From: Symbiodinium natans
Taxonomy: Eukaryota > Sar > Dinophyceae > Suessiales > Symbiodiniaceae
Length of the DNA stretch: 64,000 bases
Reading direction: 5' to 3'
Assembly: GCA_905221605.1 (NCBI GenBank)
Contig: CAJNDS010000047.1
Location: forward strand, 558,001 to 622,000
This document shows positions 20,237 to 31,000 of the stretch, piece after piece (position 1 is the stretch's first letter; the number at the start of each line of letters is the position of its first letter). The position numbers and the translations under genes are program-made. Below the pieces are notes generated by a model. It had not been told where the DNA came from. It was given only the letters and a program-made list of their open reading frames with translations, and did not search any database.

Positions 20237-22047
20237 TCAGCAATGTCTTTGACAGGCTTGGAGGGTGCCTAGGTCCGGTAGGTGCTGCTGGGAGGCGGGC
20301 ACTTCTTCCAGGATTCTGGCCATGCGTGCCCACCATTTGGGGGCAGTGGAAGGGCGCTGCAAGACTAAGGGTCCCCACTGGGCCTGCACACACCAACCTC
20401 TGCCAGTTCTCGGTGCTTCGTGGCAGTGCTCCACACTGGCCGCCCAGGTCGCCAGCTGCCAGGTGCTCTGGTCCTCTTGGGCACAGGTCCTGTCCATTAT
20501 GGCGAAATGGGAGGGTTGGACCTCTCGCCATTCTTGGTTTTTGAGGTCTGCTGTGAGTTTCGGGAACTGGGGAAGCTTCCAGGACTTCCATTCGCTGGCG
20601 CCGTCCTTGACTTTGAGGTGCAAGGCTGCATGTGGTTTCCACGGGACTGCCCAGGTCACAGACAGATCCACCAGGGCTTCCAGGCTCCTACTCACCACCC
20701 CAAAGTCCAGTTCCGCCCCATGGTTGCATGTATCCTCTCCAGTGGCTACCATCCGCCCCCGCATCACCTGAATCAGCGCTGTGTCCTGAACTTCAGTCGG
20801 GTCCAGGTTCCAATCCCCCAAGATGATCCAGAGGGTTCTTACGAAAGCCACCAGAGAGGATAGCACCTCTGCATTCGTGGGACCATTCAGGCCTTCCGTG
20901 TCCCTCAGGTAGAGGGACACAATCGTGTAGTCCCACCGCCTTTGTCGCAGACCCACGGCTGTGTAGCCCGCCCCTTTGCATTGGTAGGTGGCTTTTTGCC
21001 ACACTCCGCTATTTTTGGGAAAGGCACAGGCAGTGCCCCCCAACCTTGTGCCCTTGTCCGACAGGGAGGCCGGCTCAGCATAGAGATCCCATCCTAGGGA
21101 TTGCAGTGTGGCTCGCCTGCCATGCAGCAGTTCCGGTGTGAGGTGGGTTTCCTCCAGCAAACACACCACCTTGAAGGCCCCGTTGTTGAAACTGGTGACA
21201 TTGGCGCTCAGGATGCTTAGATACTGGTCAGGCGAGGCGGAAGGTTTAACCTTCTCATGGCTGGGCTCTTCTGAGTCGGTGCCCTCGCCGTTTACAAGGT
21301 CTTCCTCTCGTTCCTGCTGACCCAGCACCTGTTCCTGTGTCAGGGGCTCCTCACTCTTTGGGAGCTCAGAGGCTATCACCTCCTTTGCCTGTTGGATGGC
21401 TTTCCCGGTGACATCCTCTCCTTGCTCCAGGGCATGCAGGACCATCCTGCACCAACCCCAGGCCAGGGAGTCCTCTGCCATCACCTCCTCTTGGGCTTCG
21501 ATGAAGCTTAAAAGGGTGGCTTCCTTCGCCTGGAAGGGGCTCGCTGGGTCTTCCAGGAGGCTGACCACCTCCTGCCATGTCATCTCCGAACCCAAATCTT
21601 CTGGGCCGCAGAGGGAAGGTACCACCTTCTGGGCTTCATCTTTACATTGTGGCGGGGGCCTTGGGTAACCAGAGGGTTCCCATCAGGGTTCACCTCCCAC
21701 AGTGGCTTCATTTGTTCGCCGTCTGCTGGTGCCTCATCATCTGTAAGGTCCAGCTTGAAAAACTTTGGCCCTGTGATCGGAACGCTTTCTGGCGACTCCT
21801 TTCCAGGCCTACAAAAGTGGCTGGGCTTCTGCCAGCCTTGCTCACAACCGCTGCTATCTGCAGTAAGTTGTTTCCCCCAGGCCTCCCTCAATCTTTTCCC
21901 ATGTAGATTGATGTGAGCACCTCGTTTGTAATAGTCAGCACATGCAACTAGGAACTGCTGGGCAGTTCGCAGCATGTGTTCCAGCCCTTGGCTGGGGTCG
22001 CACATTGGCTCTGTGGGGCCCTTGCTTTGGGGCTCCAGGCCCCACAC
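20237..22047 (-). pseudogene. LINE APE-type endonuclease region
   Basis: Two overlapping frames (22047-21580 and 21625-20237) form one coding region. Endonuclease residues in order are Glu in LLEETHLTPE, Gly-Asp-x-Asn in IILGDWNLD, Asp in AELDFGVVS and His in WKPHAALHL. These match the EETH / GDWN / xxDF / xxH pattern of AP-endonuclease-like LINE nucleases, which nick target DNA to prime reverse transcription. The frame change near 21600 breaks it from the upstream Cys/His-poor region. Confidence 0.7.
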
Positions 22048-22056
22048 GCCGAGTCC

Positions 22057-22968
22057 CTAGGCCACCGGGCCCAACCCCGGCGGGGCATTGGCATTGCCGG
22101 GAGGCATCCCCTCCTGGGTTTGCTCCTCAAGGCCCGGAGGGGTGGGGCCCTCCTGTGTGCGACGCCTCTTGGCTTCTCTCTCCGCTTTAATTTCATGGAG
22201 TTTCTTCTCTTGCTCCTCGTTGAGGCTTACCCCCAGTTCATGGAGGATGCTGTCGACCTCCATGTCCGCAGCGGATTCGCAGAAGACTTTTTCCTTGAGC
22301 AGGCCTGAGCTTGCTTCGACTGCCTTTTGTGCCCTCTCAGCCTGCTCATTCAGCACGATCATTTCTTGTAGAAGCTGCCTTAGTGACTCCTTCGCCATGT
22401 CGATGCGCTTCTGCAGGCCAATCTTCTGATCAGCAATGTGCTTGAGCTTGCCAGCTGCGCTTTGCCAGCTCTGGCTGGCCTGGCTTGCAGCTTGGGAGGG
22501 CGTCACCTCCTGGCTGGCCTTGAGGCCCTTCAGGTAGGCTTTGACCTCCTCCGGCAGGGCGGCTTCGTGCTTCTGGCACAGGTCGGTGAGATCGTCCACC
22601 TCTTCCTTGACCTGTGCCTTGGGTGGCTTGTACCCTGCCTCCTTGAGGTTCTTTTGCACCTCTTCAGGCACACTGTCCCACGCCACTCCAAGGGCTTGCA
22701 GGACCTTGTTCGGCAGTGGTGCTTTCGGTGTCTTGGGCTTCTTTGGTGGCTGCCAGTAAGCGGCCTCAGCGACCGTAGGCCATTGTGGCTTCCACTGGCT
22801 CCAGTTCTGTCTCGCCTTGCGAATGCTGTTTGCCCAGGGTGTTCTGCATTTCTTGCAGAGCATGTGCGGCTGAGCCTTGTCCGCCCAAATCCATCCTGTG
22901 CAGCTTTTGCCACTGCAACAGATGTACTCGCGGGGGGCCATGGCTAAGAGGAAGGCACCTCTGGGCAA
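22057..22968 (-). CDS. LINE ORF1-like protein with N-terminal zinc ribbon
   Basis: 303 codons. Near the N-terminus, YICCSGKSCTGWIW followed by MLCKKCRTPW forms a four-Cys ribbon. The remainder is Lys/Glu/Ala-rich and probably helical, with a coiled-coil-like stretch (LRQLLQEMIVLNEQAERAQK) and a Pro/Gly-rich end (TPPGLEEQTQEGMPP). It is probably an RNA-binding nucleoprotein of the retrotransposon. It could also be the N-terminal extension of one long ORF, since the next ORF starts ten bases further on. Confidence 0.6.
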   Translation of the reverse strand: MPRGAFLLAMAPREYICCSGKSCTGWIWADKAQPHMLCKKCRTPWANSIRKARQNWSQWKPQWPTVAEAAYWQPPKKPKTPKAPLPNKVLQALGVAWDSVPEEVQKNLKEAGYKPPKAQVKEEVDDLTDLCQKHEAALPEEVKAYLKGLKASQEVTPSQAASQASQSWQSAAGKLKHIADQKIGLQKRIDMAKESLRQLLQEMIVLNEQAERAQKAVEASSGLLKEKVFCESAADMEVDSILHELGVSLNEEQEKKLHEIKAEREAKRRRTQEGPTPPGLEEQTQEGMPPGNANAPPGLGPVA

Positions 22969-23083
22969 ACTGTCCTAGGCTGGCTACCAGGCTAGGAAGG
23001 CTGAGACCTCCGAAACTTCCCTCAGGCTACTCCTTGAGCCAACCCAGGTGCAACCTGGCTTCAACCCAGGTTCAACCCAGGTT
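22969..23083. repeat. Sequence 5' of the LINE, AACCCAGGTTC words
   Basis: Near 23038-23090 the near-palindromic word AACCCAGGTTC is repeated. It may be part of the LINE 5' UTR or flanking DNA. Confidence 0.4.
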
Positions 23084-23412
23084 CAATTTTTTTTCCGAGT
23101 TGAGCGAACAAATGCGATCCACCGTCTTGGTGTTTGGGTTGTGAAAACCGTGCCTCTGTACTGGCACCACTGATGGCCCTCTTGGCCCTAATGTACAGGG
23201 GAGGAAACCACCTCCTCCTAAGCTACCATCCTCTTTGGGATGCTACCAGAGGTTGTACCTCATGAGAGGAAAGAAACCTCCTGGCAAAAGCTCCTCAGGT
23301 TGCTGGTGCAGGAGTTTGCAACCGTGAGAGAAGGGGCCAGGGGTGTTCTCTGGCAGCGAGGATGAACCTCAGCTTGCATCCTCTTCGGGATGCTACCAGA
23401 GGCTGGTACCCC
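23084..23412 (+). repeat. Dispersed repeat R, copy 3
   Basis: Matches 11548-11871 from the T-run onward, including CCTCTTTGGGATGCTACCAG and GGCAGCGAGGATGAACCTCA. No coding capacity. Confidence 0.7.
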
Positions 23413-23805
23413 AAGAGAGGTTAGGAACCTCCTGACAAAAGGTCCCTCAAGGCCTTTGGTGCACTTTGTGCAGGCTGCAACCCAGGTTCAACCTGGGTTC
23501 AACCCGGGTTCAGAACCCGGGTCAGAACCCAGGTTCAACCTGGGTTCAACCTGGGTTGAATCCGGGTTCAACCCAGGTTCAACCCAGGTTCGACCTTTAA
23601 GCCCCCCTTTAAACCCCCGATAAGCCTCCCCCTTAAGACCCCCCTCACTTCTCTAATTTCGAATAATGAAATCTAAAAAACAAATAGAAAAATAAAACAA
23701 GATTTGAAGGGGGCGGAATTTAGACTAAATTTCCTTCTCTCTCTTCCTGAAGAGAAGGTAATGTTTAAAGTCTCACTTCTCTGGCTTCGAATAATGAAAT
23801 CCAAA
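23413..23805. repeat. AACCCAGGTTC minisatellite and left half of the insertion-site repeat
   Basis: 23470-23600 is an array of AACCCAGGTTC / GGTTCAACCTGGGTT words. 23690-23805 closely matches 33740-33838 (GGCTTCGAATAATGAAATCC), which is the uninterrupted copy of the site where the YR element inserted. Confidence 0.75.
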
Positions 23806-24034
23806 AAATAAGGTACTGGCCCAGAATGGGCAACACCCTTATTTGAAGAAGTGGATTGTTTTGATTGTCAACAAAACAAAGCATGCATGAAGTTTGTTTT
23901 CATCAAACCAAGCATGAATGCACATGATGTGAGTCAACTTTTAAGATTGCTTGACAAGGCATGTTTGAGAGAATACATGGGCATGCTGGCTTTCTCCTCT
24001 CAAGTTTTGAGTGTCAGACGAAAAACATCTTTGA
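23806..24034 (+). repeat. Split direct repeat A1
   Basis: 229 bp, identical to A2. It begins AAATAAGG, and an inverted CCTTATTT follows about 30 bases later, forming a candidate recombinase-binding palindrome next to the crossover. Confidence 0.9.
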
Positions 24035-24390
24035 AGCGGGTTCGGGGCCTCGAACAAGGTTCGCAGTAACCGTGGCTCCCTGACGTTTGACCATTAGGAT
24101 CTCCGTGCACGTTGGCTCCCGCGGGGAGCCAACAGATGGAGGTGCCCGAGCAGGTTGCCACAGGTATCGAGGCTGCGAGCTCTGCTGAGGATTCCTCCGT
24201 GGGCACTGTGAGCCACCTTGAGTGGAGCCACATTGGCTTGCGTCGCCAGTTCCGTGGTCTGGTGCGAGTGGTGGTCCAGCTTTCTAATCGCCTGGACTCC
24301 CTTGAGTCCCTCTTAGCCTTGGGCTTGCTTTTCGTGCGTGGCATCTGTGCTGCCCAGGTTCCGTTAGGCGTGCAGCATCTCATTTTGAGC

Positions 24391-26600
24391 ATGTCAGACC
24401 TTGAGTACGAGCTTTCTGAGTCGGGCGATGTCAGTGACTTTCCGCCCTGTGCGCCTCTGCCTGAAGAGGATGTGAGCCGCATGTTGCAGGATGCATTAGC
24501 TGAGTTGGGTGCTGCCGACAGTTTTGTTTCGCCCGCGTCTGTTGCCCCCCAGCCGGCTTTTCAGGGGGAGTCTCGGGGCCATGGGGGCATTGCAGTTGAT
24601 TCTTCTGATGCTTCGGGCTCCATTGCACAGGACAGTCATGATTGGCTTTGCGTGGGTGCAGGTTCGCAGGCAGACTTTGTTGTCGCCTGAAGACAAGGGA
24701 CCTAAGCAGTTTTGGGAGACTGGGTTTTGGGGGTCTTTCTTCGGGGAAAATCCACTAGATACAATGTTTCCCGAGTTCGATGCTTCCCGACCTGAAGTGC
24801 CAAATCTTCCAGATTCTCTCGCTGATGATGCGTTGCGGCCTGGAGCAAAGAAGCCTAAAAGTGTAGACACCTCATCTTTTGAATCAGTCGTCAGGAACCG
24901 CAAGGTTTTCTCTTGGCGTGATAAGCGCGAGGTTGAGCATCACAGAGCTTTGATCAAGTGGGACCAGCTTTTCTTCTTGTGGGATGCGAGTGCTGACAAG
25001 CGCATCCAAGAAATCGTTGCAATTGAGCTTGTCACCGAGCGTCATGAGTTACTTGAGGATTATATGGCTAGGAAAGCCCCTGCGACCATGCTGAAGCGAG
25101 CAAACTCCATGCGTAGGCTCACATCTCTTGCGTTGGAGTTGACCTTGATTTTCCCCTTCACGGAAAATGATTTACATCGTGTCCTTCATGTTGCTAAATC
25201 GAGTGGGGCAGCTTTGTCTCAGTTGAGGAGCATCATGGAGGCCATTACTTTCACCCGGTTTACCTTCGACATGGAATCCTTGGATGCCTTGTGTGGAAGT
25301 AGAAAATGTTGGGGAGTAGGAGTGGCACGCCTTGCTACGGTAGTGAGGAAAGCAGATCCCCTGAGAGTTGAGGATCTCCGGAAGCTTCACCAGTTGCTTA
25401 GAGAAGCCCTTTGCCTTTGGACCCGCCTCTTTGCAGGGTGTGCCTTGTACTGCTGTTACGCCCGCTGCAGATGGTCAGACAGCCAGCACATTGACCTCTT
25501 CACCATTGAGACGGACGCGCTCACCCAGCGCCCGGCTTTTCTGTGTGCCGTGATCGATGTTCACAAAACAATGAACCTTAGGGGGAGGCTTCCTGTTCAT
25601 TTGGAGTTGGCGGCTCCCGGGCAAGGAGTGACCGATGATGATTGGGTTTCCCAGTTCATGGAAGTTCGAAACTTGCTGGAGCTTGGGGACGAGCATCCCT
25701 TTATGCCAGCACCAGATCGATCAGGTTTTGCAACCGTAAGAGCGCTTGATGCTGATGAGGCCGGGGATTGGCTTGGGTTGTTGTTGACAAATCGTGTTGG
25801 TCTCCGAACCACTTCGCATTCCCTCAAGTGCACGTGCCTTTCTTTCGCGGCTAAGTTTGGCATAGGATACCAGGACCGACTTGTTCTTGGAGGTCACGCG
25901 CATTCAGGCCGCATGGCCGAGGTCTACGGCCGTGATTCCATGGCAAGACCGCTCAGGTTGTTGGGAGAAGTGCTAAGTGCAATTCGTTCGGGATCCTTTG
26001 TGCCAGATGCGAACCGTGCTGGACGTTTTGTGAATGCAAAGCCCTCAACCGTCTTCATGTCCGAGGAGGGGCACGACTTTTGTCCAGTGTTGAGAGCCTT
26101 CCCGAAAGCCCAGGCTAGCCCTTCTCTTGAGCACTCACATGAAGGCATTGAGGACAAGTCCGCGTCACCGGCTTCCCCCCCAGCACTTACATGAAGGCAT
26201 TGAGGGCAAGTCAGCGTCACCGGTCTCCCCACGCAGTCCATGTACGTCCGTGCTTGAATCCCGAGCCTCAGCTCCGCCCAGTCCTGCAGAGCCCTCAAAG
26301 TTGGCCGATGAGGACAGCGATAGCTCCAATTCCCAGGTTACCTCTTCCAACTCGGAGTCTTCGAGCAGCTCCAGTTCAGAGGACGAAGCTGTGGGGCCTG
26401 TTGGGCCCCTTCCTGAAGCTGGGGATGGGTTTAAGTTCGTTCAACGTAGCAAATTCGGGACGCTGCACTTGCTCCGGAGTTATCACAGCCGATTTACTCT
26501 GTGTGGCCGGAAAATCGCACCTCCTCTTGGAGATCCGGTCAACGTGAAACCTAGGACTTCCGTTTGCAGGACGTGCCGTAAAGCACAGTCCAATGCTTGA
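24391..26600 (+). pseudogene. Tyrosine recombinase of YR element copy 2 (two frame changes)
   Basis: The likely start is ATG 24391 (MSDLEYELSESGD). A frame change near 24650-24690 leads into the main frame, which carries the catalytic domain: Arg in CCYARCRWSDSQ, Lys in VIDVHKTMNL, the box SHSLKCTCLSFAAKFG, LGGHAHSG and Tyr in AEVYGRDSM. The Arg that follows H-S-L-K in copy 1 is Cys here. A second frame change near 26190 lies in a tandemly duplicated stretch of about 50 bp (26125-26225). The C-terminal domain follows in that frame: acidic Ser-rich linker, RFTLCGRK and CRTCRKAQ, matching copy 1. It would insert the circular cDNA. As written it is broken, unless the frame changes are tolerated or are sequence errors. 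Confidence 0.7.
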
Positions 26601-26721
26601 TGTCGTGCAGCACCCGGAGAAAGAGGTTTGCGCGCAAATCACTCGCTGTCACTCGCTTTGCAGCTGATAACATTGCACGTGCTGCATGCCCAAGGATTGT
26701 CCTTGATCAGCTACACGCAAC

Positions 26722-28065
26722 TTGCTGGATACATGCTCAAGCCTTCTTTGGCTGTTAGTGGCTTGTCAGCACGGCCGAGGCAACATGACCTTGGTTGATT
26801 CAGAAGCCTCCTTCAAAGCGAGGTGCATCGTAGTATGTGGCGATGAAGTCCTTCATGGACAGCTGTGCGCGCATCGGGTCAAGACCTTCAGCGATCTTGC
26901 TTTCGCCTGCGGGACCCCTCAGGCCCCACCAACTGAGGATGAGTTCTCCTTGTTTTGCGACCGCGTGCTTGCGCCCGGGGCTCCAGTGGGCGATGCCGCT
27001 AAGTTGCGCCGACTTCATTTTGAGTCGTCAGCTTATGTCACTGCAAGTCTCAAGGCACAGGTTATGGGCCAGTCCTCCGATGCACCGAAGACCTTGCCTT
27101 TGGCAGAGAAAGTAGCTCGCATAGAGAATCAAAAGCAGAGACTCAAAGGCCTTGTTTTCCAGGAAGAGCTTGAGCCAGCTTATTCCTTGATCGATGCAGT
27201 CGCTCACCAGGTTGAGATAAATCAGCTTTCATGGTTGTCACCCAGCAAATGCCCAAAAAGGGACCAGGAGCTACGCAATAGTGGCCGAGAAAAGAATCGT
27301 GTCCTGACTCTTCAAGAAAATCAGGTTGCACTTGTTCCCGTGGCAGATCAAATCACTGCTCATCACGCTACCCCCTTGGAGGTCCAGTGGTGTCTCCAGC
27401 GCCGGGGATTGGCGTATGATCTCAATCAGGTGATCTCGTGGGAAGCCCATGAAAGTTGGGTCTCATATCTCATGCAGCACTTGACGAGGCCTGCTCCTCC
27501 CAATTACGCGCAGGTTGGGATAAGCCAAATCCTCAAAGCCGATTGTGAGTTGTTCCTTTTGATGTCGAAGGAGGTGACCCAAGTCCGCGCTTCTTCCTCA
27601 GGGGCCATGGAGGCGGACCAGGCACTCCGCAAATTGCGCTATGATCCACGCATCACAATGCACTTGCTTCCCTTGCCAAAAGGGCAGGCCGCGCCCCCGG
27701 CTACCAATGCAGATCCCGATTCTCCTCCGCCTGGTCGGGGTACGAAGCGATTGAGAGGGAGTCAAGGTGGCCTCCTTGCTCCTGTCAAGACCGCCACCTT
27801 GCCCAAGGAGTTGCAGGATTGCCCGCACCTCACTTTCACCGACAACCGTCGGCTCTGTTGGGGTTTTAATTGCAATGGATGCCAGGCCAAGACTGATGGT
27901 AAAAACCCCCCTGCGTGTAACCGTGGTGTGCATGCCTGTGCTCGCTGCCGCAAGCCCGGTCATGGTGCCAAGAAGTGCTGGTTTAATCCCGCAAATAAGG
28001 GAAAAGGGGGTGGTGGTGGCAAAGGTCCTCGTACTGGCAAGGGCCAAGGTCAAGCCGTCGAGTGA
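26722..28065 (+). CDS. gag: Gag-like protein with CCHC zinc knuckle
   Basis: 447 codons. The C-terminus has CARCRKPGHGAKKC, a perfect CX2CX4HX4C knuckle for nucleic-acid binding, preceded by a Cys-rich region (CWGFNCNGCQ, ACNRGVHAC) and followed by a Gly/Lys-rich tail. The N-terminal two thirds are helical without a motif I can name. It ends in TGA at 28063-28065, and the next ORF continues in the same frame. The start is uncertain: an internal ATG (MTLVDSEASF) at 26785 may be the real one. Confidence 0.75.
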   Translation: MLDTCSSLLWLLVACQHGRGNMTLVDSEASFKARCIVVCGDEVLHGQLCAHRVKTFSDLAFACGTPQAPPTEDEFSLFCDRVLAPGAPVGDAAKLRRLHFESSAYVTASLKAQVMGQSSDAPKTLPLAEKVARIENQKQRLKGLVFQEELEPAYSLIDAVAHQVEINQLSWLSPSKCPKRDQELRNSGREKNRVLTLQENQVALVPVADQITAHHATPLEVQWCLQRRGLAYDLNQVISWEAHESWVSYLMQHLTRPAPPNYAQVGISQILKADCELFLLMSKEVTQVRASSSGAMEADQALRKLRYDPRITMHLLPLPKGQAAPPATNADPDSPPPGRGTKRLRGSQGGLLAPVKTATLPKELQDCPHLTFTDNRRLCWGFNCNGCQAKTDGKNPPACNRGVHACARCRKPGHGAKKCWFNPANKGKGGGGGKGPRTGKGQGQAVE

Positions 28066-28066
28066 C
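28063..28066 (+). promoter_or_regulatory. Candidate stop-codon readthrough site between Gag and polyprotein
   Basis: TGA followed by CAA; the frame is open on both sides. The downstream ORF has no ATG for about 370 codons, so translation through the stop is the simplest way to make it. Confidence 0.5.
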
Positions 28067-28086
28067 AAACGCCCGCTGCTGCTCGC

Positions 28087-31000
28087 GTGATTCCGCTCTT
28101 GGATCCCGAGCAGCCCAAGGGCCACAAAAGAGCAAGCACCGGAGAGATACTCTCAGGCAAGCCTGTGTTGAGTTCTTCTCCTGGTTCATCTTCCCATGAT
28201 GCCTCTGCGAGTTCGCATGATGGCTCTGTTCGCACCGCGCTCAGATCCTTTCGTTTCGAGTCTTGGTGTGAGCACAATTTTTCTTCTGAGCTTTCAAAGC
28301 CCGAATCCTTTGCAGCGCAGTTGTTGCAGCAAGGTTCTTGCAATGGGACCGATCTCTTGCATTTGTCACACTTGTTGCCTGTCGAATCTAAGTCCAGGCA
28401 CTCAGCAGATTCCCTGGACGGTGGGAGCTTTCTCACTGGGGCCTACCGTCATGGCGGTGTCGCTGGGGCCAGAAAATCTTTAGCTGAGTTTCCCCTCACC
28501 TCCCGCCTTCTTGTACAGCTCGCTACTCAGCTTTTTCCGGGAACCACTTTTTCCACTGTTGCGCTTTTTCGCAACCTGCGAACCCCACGACATTCAGATA
28601 GCAATAACCTCACCGGCTCATGCAACCACGTCGCGGCTCTGACCAGCTTCTCAGGGGGAGGCATCCGTGTGTATCAGGGCCCAGAGCCAGAGGACCTCAC
28701 GTTTGGAGCATCTGGCGTCCTTAGCTTTGATGCGCATTTCGAGCATGAAACCTTGCCTTGGCGGGACGGGGACCGCCTTGTACTTGTTGCCTTCTCCGTT
28801 GGCTGCTTGTCGAAGCTCTCCGCTTCCTGCCGTGCCTCGCTTCTGGCGGTTGGGCTGCCCTTGCCACAAGAGCCTGCTGCTGCCCTTCCGGGCCTCACAA
28901 CCGGGGAGCCAGATTTGGGTCTGTGTCTTGAGGTGTTTTCCGGCACGGCCCGGTTGAGCGTTGCCTTGCAGGATGTGGGTTTTCAGGTCTTGGCTTTTGA
29001 TCATAGGGCGCGTTCCACCTTCCCAACCCAGCAGCTTGACCTTACCATACCCGACCACCAACAGGTGCTGTTTGACATTGTCAACGATAATGCTGCCCGC
29101 CTGCAGCATATCCATCTGGCTCCACCATGTGGAACTTGTTCAGCCGCCCGTGGCATCCCCATTCCGGAGTTTGCAGAAGCTGGCCTTTCCCAGCCTGTCC
29201 CCTTGCGCAGCGAGGCCCACCCTATGGGTCTACCCGGTTTATCAGGCTCTGATTGGGACCGAGTCCAGTCAGCAAACATCTTGTATGAGTTCTCCTGTAA
29301 ACTGGTGCGTTTGGCAGTGTCGCTTGGCGTTGGCATTTCCATTGAAAATCCCCAAAACTCCTGGTTTTGGTGGTTGCCGCCAGTTGTGGCGTTGCTCCAA
29401 GACATCAATGGCCACGAGACTTCTTTCCACGCTTGCATGCACGGAGGTTCTCGCGACAAGTTGACAAAGTTGTGGTGTTCCGATGATCGTTTTGCTCCGC
29501 TCCAGGCTCTGTGCAGTCGAGACCACAAGCACGCGCCCTGGCGTCCGCGCCTGCTTGATGGAAAGGTCAACTTTCCGACGGCTGCTGAAGCTGCTTATCC
29601 TGTCTTGCTGTGTCAGAGAATGGCTGAACTCGTTGCTGCAATGAAGCGTGCCTTGCCGCCCCAGGCTTCCTTGTTTGGTCCCGCTCCGCAGAAATTGCGC
29701 CTCGCCTTGGAGCGCCAGCCTCGGCGGCGGCGTCCTCTTGTGAGCATGTATACAGCCTACGATGCATGGGCCGTTCCCCTGGAGCTGGCCGAGCCGGTCC
29801 ACCGCCTTCTCAAGTGTTACCCCAAAGGTGCTCGAGTCATCAGACGGCAGCTTTGCTCATGGGGGCAGGTTCGGGCGGCCGTCTGTCCCAAAGTTGAGGA
29901 GGATCGGCTGAAGCAAGTTCTGACTAGCGCTTGGACCTGGTGCACCACACTTGATGCCGAGCCTAATCTGCCTGTCGAAGATTCGATGTCCTCGTTTGAG
30001 GTTTGTGGGATGTGCTCACCTTCAAACTTCGTAGAGACAGCAGAGATAGTCTGGGTAGGAATTCCGAGGGAGCCAGAGGACTTCTTGCAACAAGCCGTGA
30101 AAGTGGGCCATCCCAGGAGGATGATCACTTCTGATGAGGACCCCACATTGACGACGTTACTTGAAAATCTCCTTGCGCCTAGATTGGATTGCCGAGACAA
30201 GGGAACTTCCTTGCTGGAAAGGTGGGAGCAGGAGAAAGAGCAACTTGCGCATGAAGAGGAAAGAGTGATGTCCTCTTTGGACCCTGTGGTAGCAACTGTC
30301 CTTGAAGGGAAGTCCACCGTCCTACTTGACCGGCTGTTGCAGGAAGCCCAGTATCCGGATGTGGATCTGGTGGAGGACATCAGACAAGGTTTCCCTTTGA
30401 CTGGCTGGATGAAGAACACAAACGTCTTTGTTCCTGACCCAAGGCCACCCAAGGCCACCTTGTCGTCTCAGCTCAGTTCCGCCTCTGCAAGGAACCGAGC
30501 TACCTTGGCAAAGGTTGCTTCGACCGTGAGTGACGCCACTGCGATAGCCACTTGGGACGAGACCCTCCAGGAGCTTGAGAAAGGTTGGATCTTTGAGGAC
30601 GCAGACGTTGACTTGGCATCTTGCCTCATTGCGCATCGCTTTGGCGTCTGCCAGGGATCCAAGGTTCGGGTTATAGACAATGGTAAAGCTTCTGGAATCA
30701 ACCAAACGGTTGGGTTGCAGGAGAGGTATAGGCTGCACGGGGTTGAGTTTCTTGCTGCTCTTTTAACGAAGGCCCTAAGTGACCCTAGGTCCAAAGGAGC
30801 GGTGATCGAAGGAAAAACGCTTGACTTAACTTCGGCTTACAAACAATATGCAGTTTTGCCTTCGGACAGAAGTTTGTTCCGCATTGCAGTCATGAACCCC
30901 TCGACAAGGGAGGTGCACATCTATGGCCCATGCTCTTTGCCCTTTGGCACCACTGGCAGCGTCTCCGGATTCCTTAGGACCGCGGCAGCCACCTGGTTTT

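Larger units (their letters stand above)
18058..22968 (-). mobile_element. LINE (non-LTR retrotransposon), frameshifted, 3' end missing
   Basis: Minus-strand order from 22968 downward is zinc-ribbon ORF1, APE-type endonuclease, RT, zinc motif and the start of RNase H. The domains fall in several frames (breaks near 22050, 21600, 20200, 19890 and 18750), so the copy is inactive. It stops inside the first RNase H strand at about 18058, abutting YR element copy 1. LINEs are usually truncated at the 5' end, so loss of the 3' end points to a later deletion or rearrangement at this junction. Confidence 0.8.

Noticed and set aside
27983-30794. Several minus-strand ORFs over the YR element polyprotein
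   Set aside because: They are antisense shadows of the 1,101-codon plus-strand frame, which carries the catalytic motifs.
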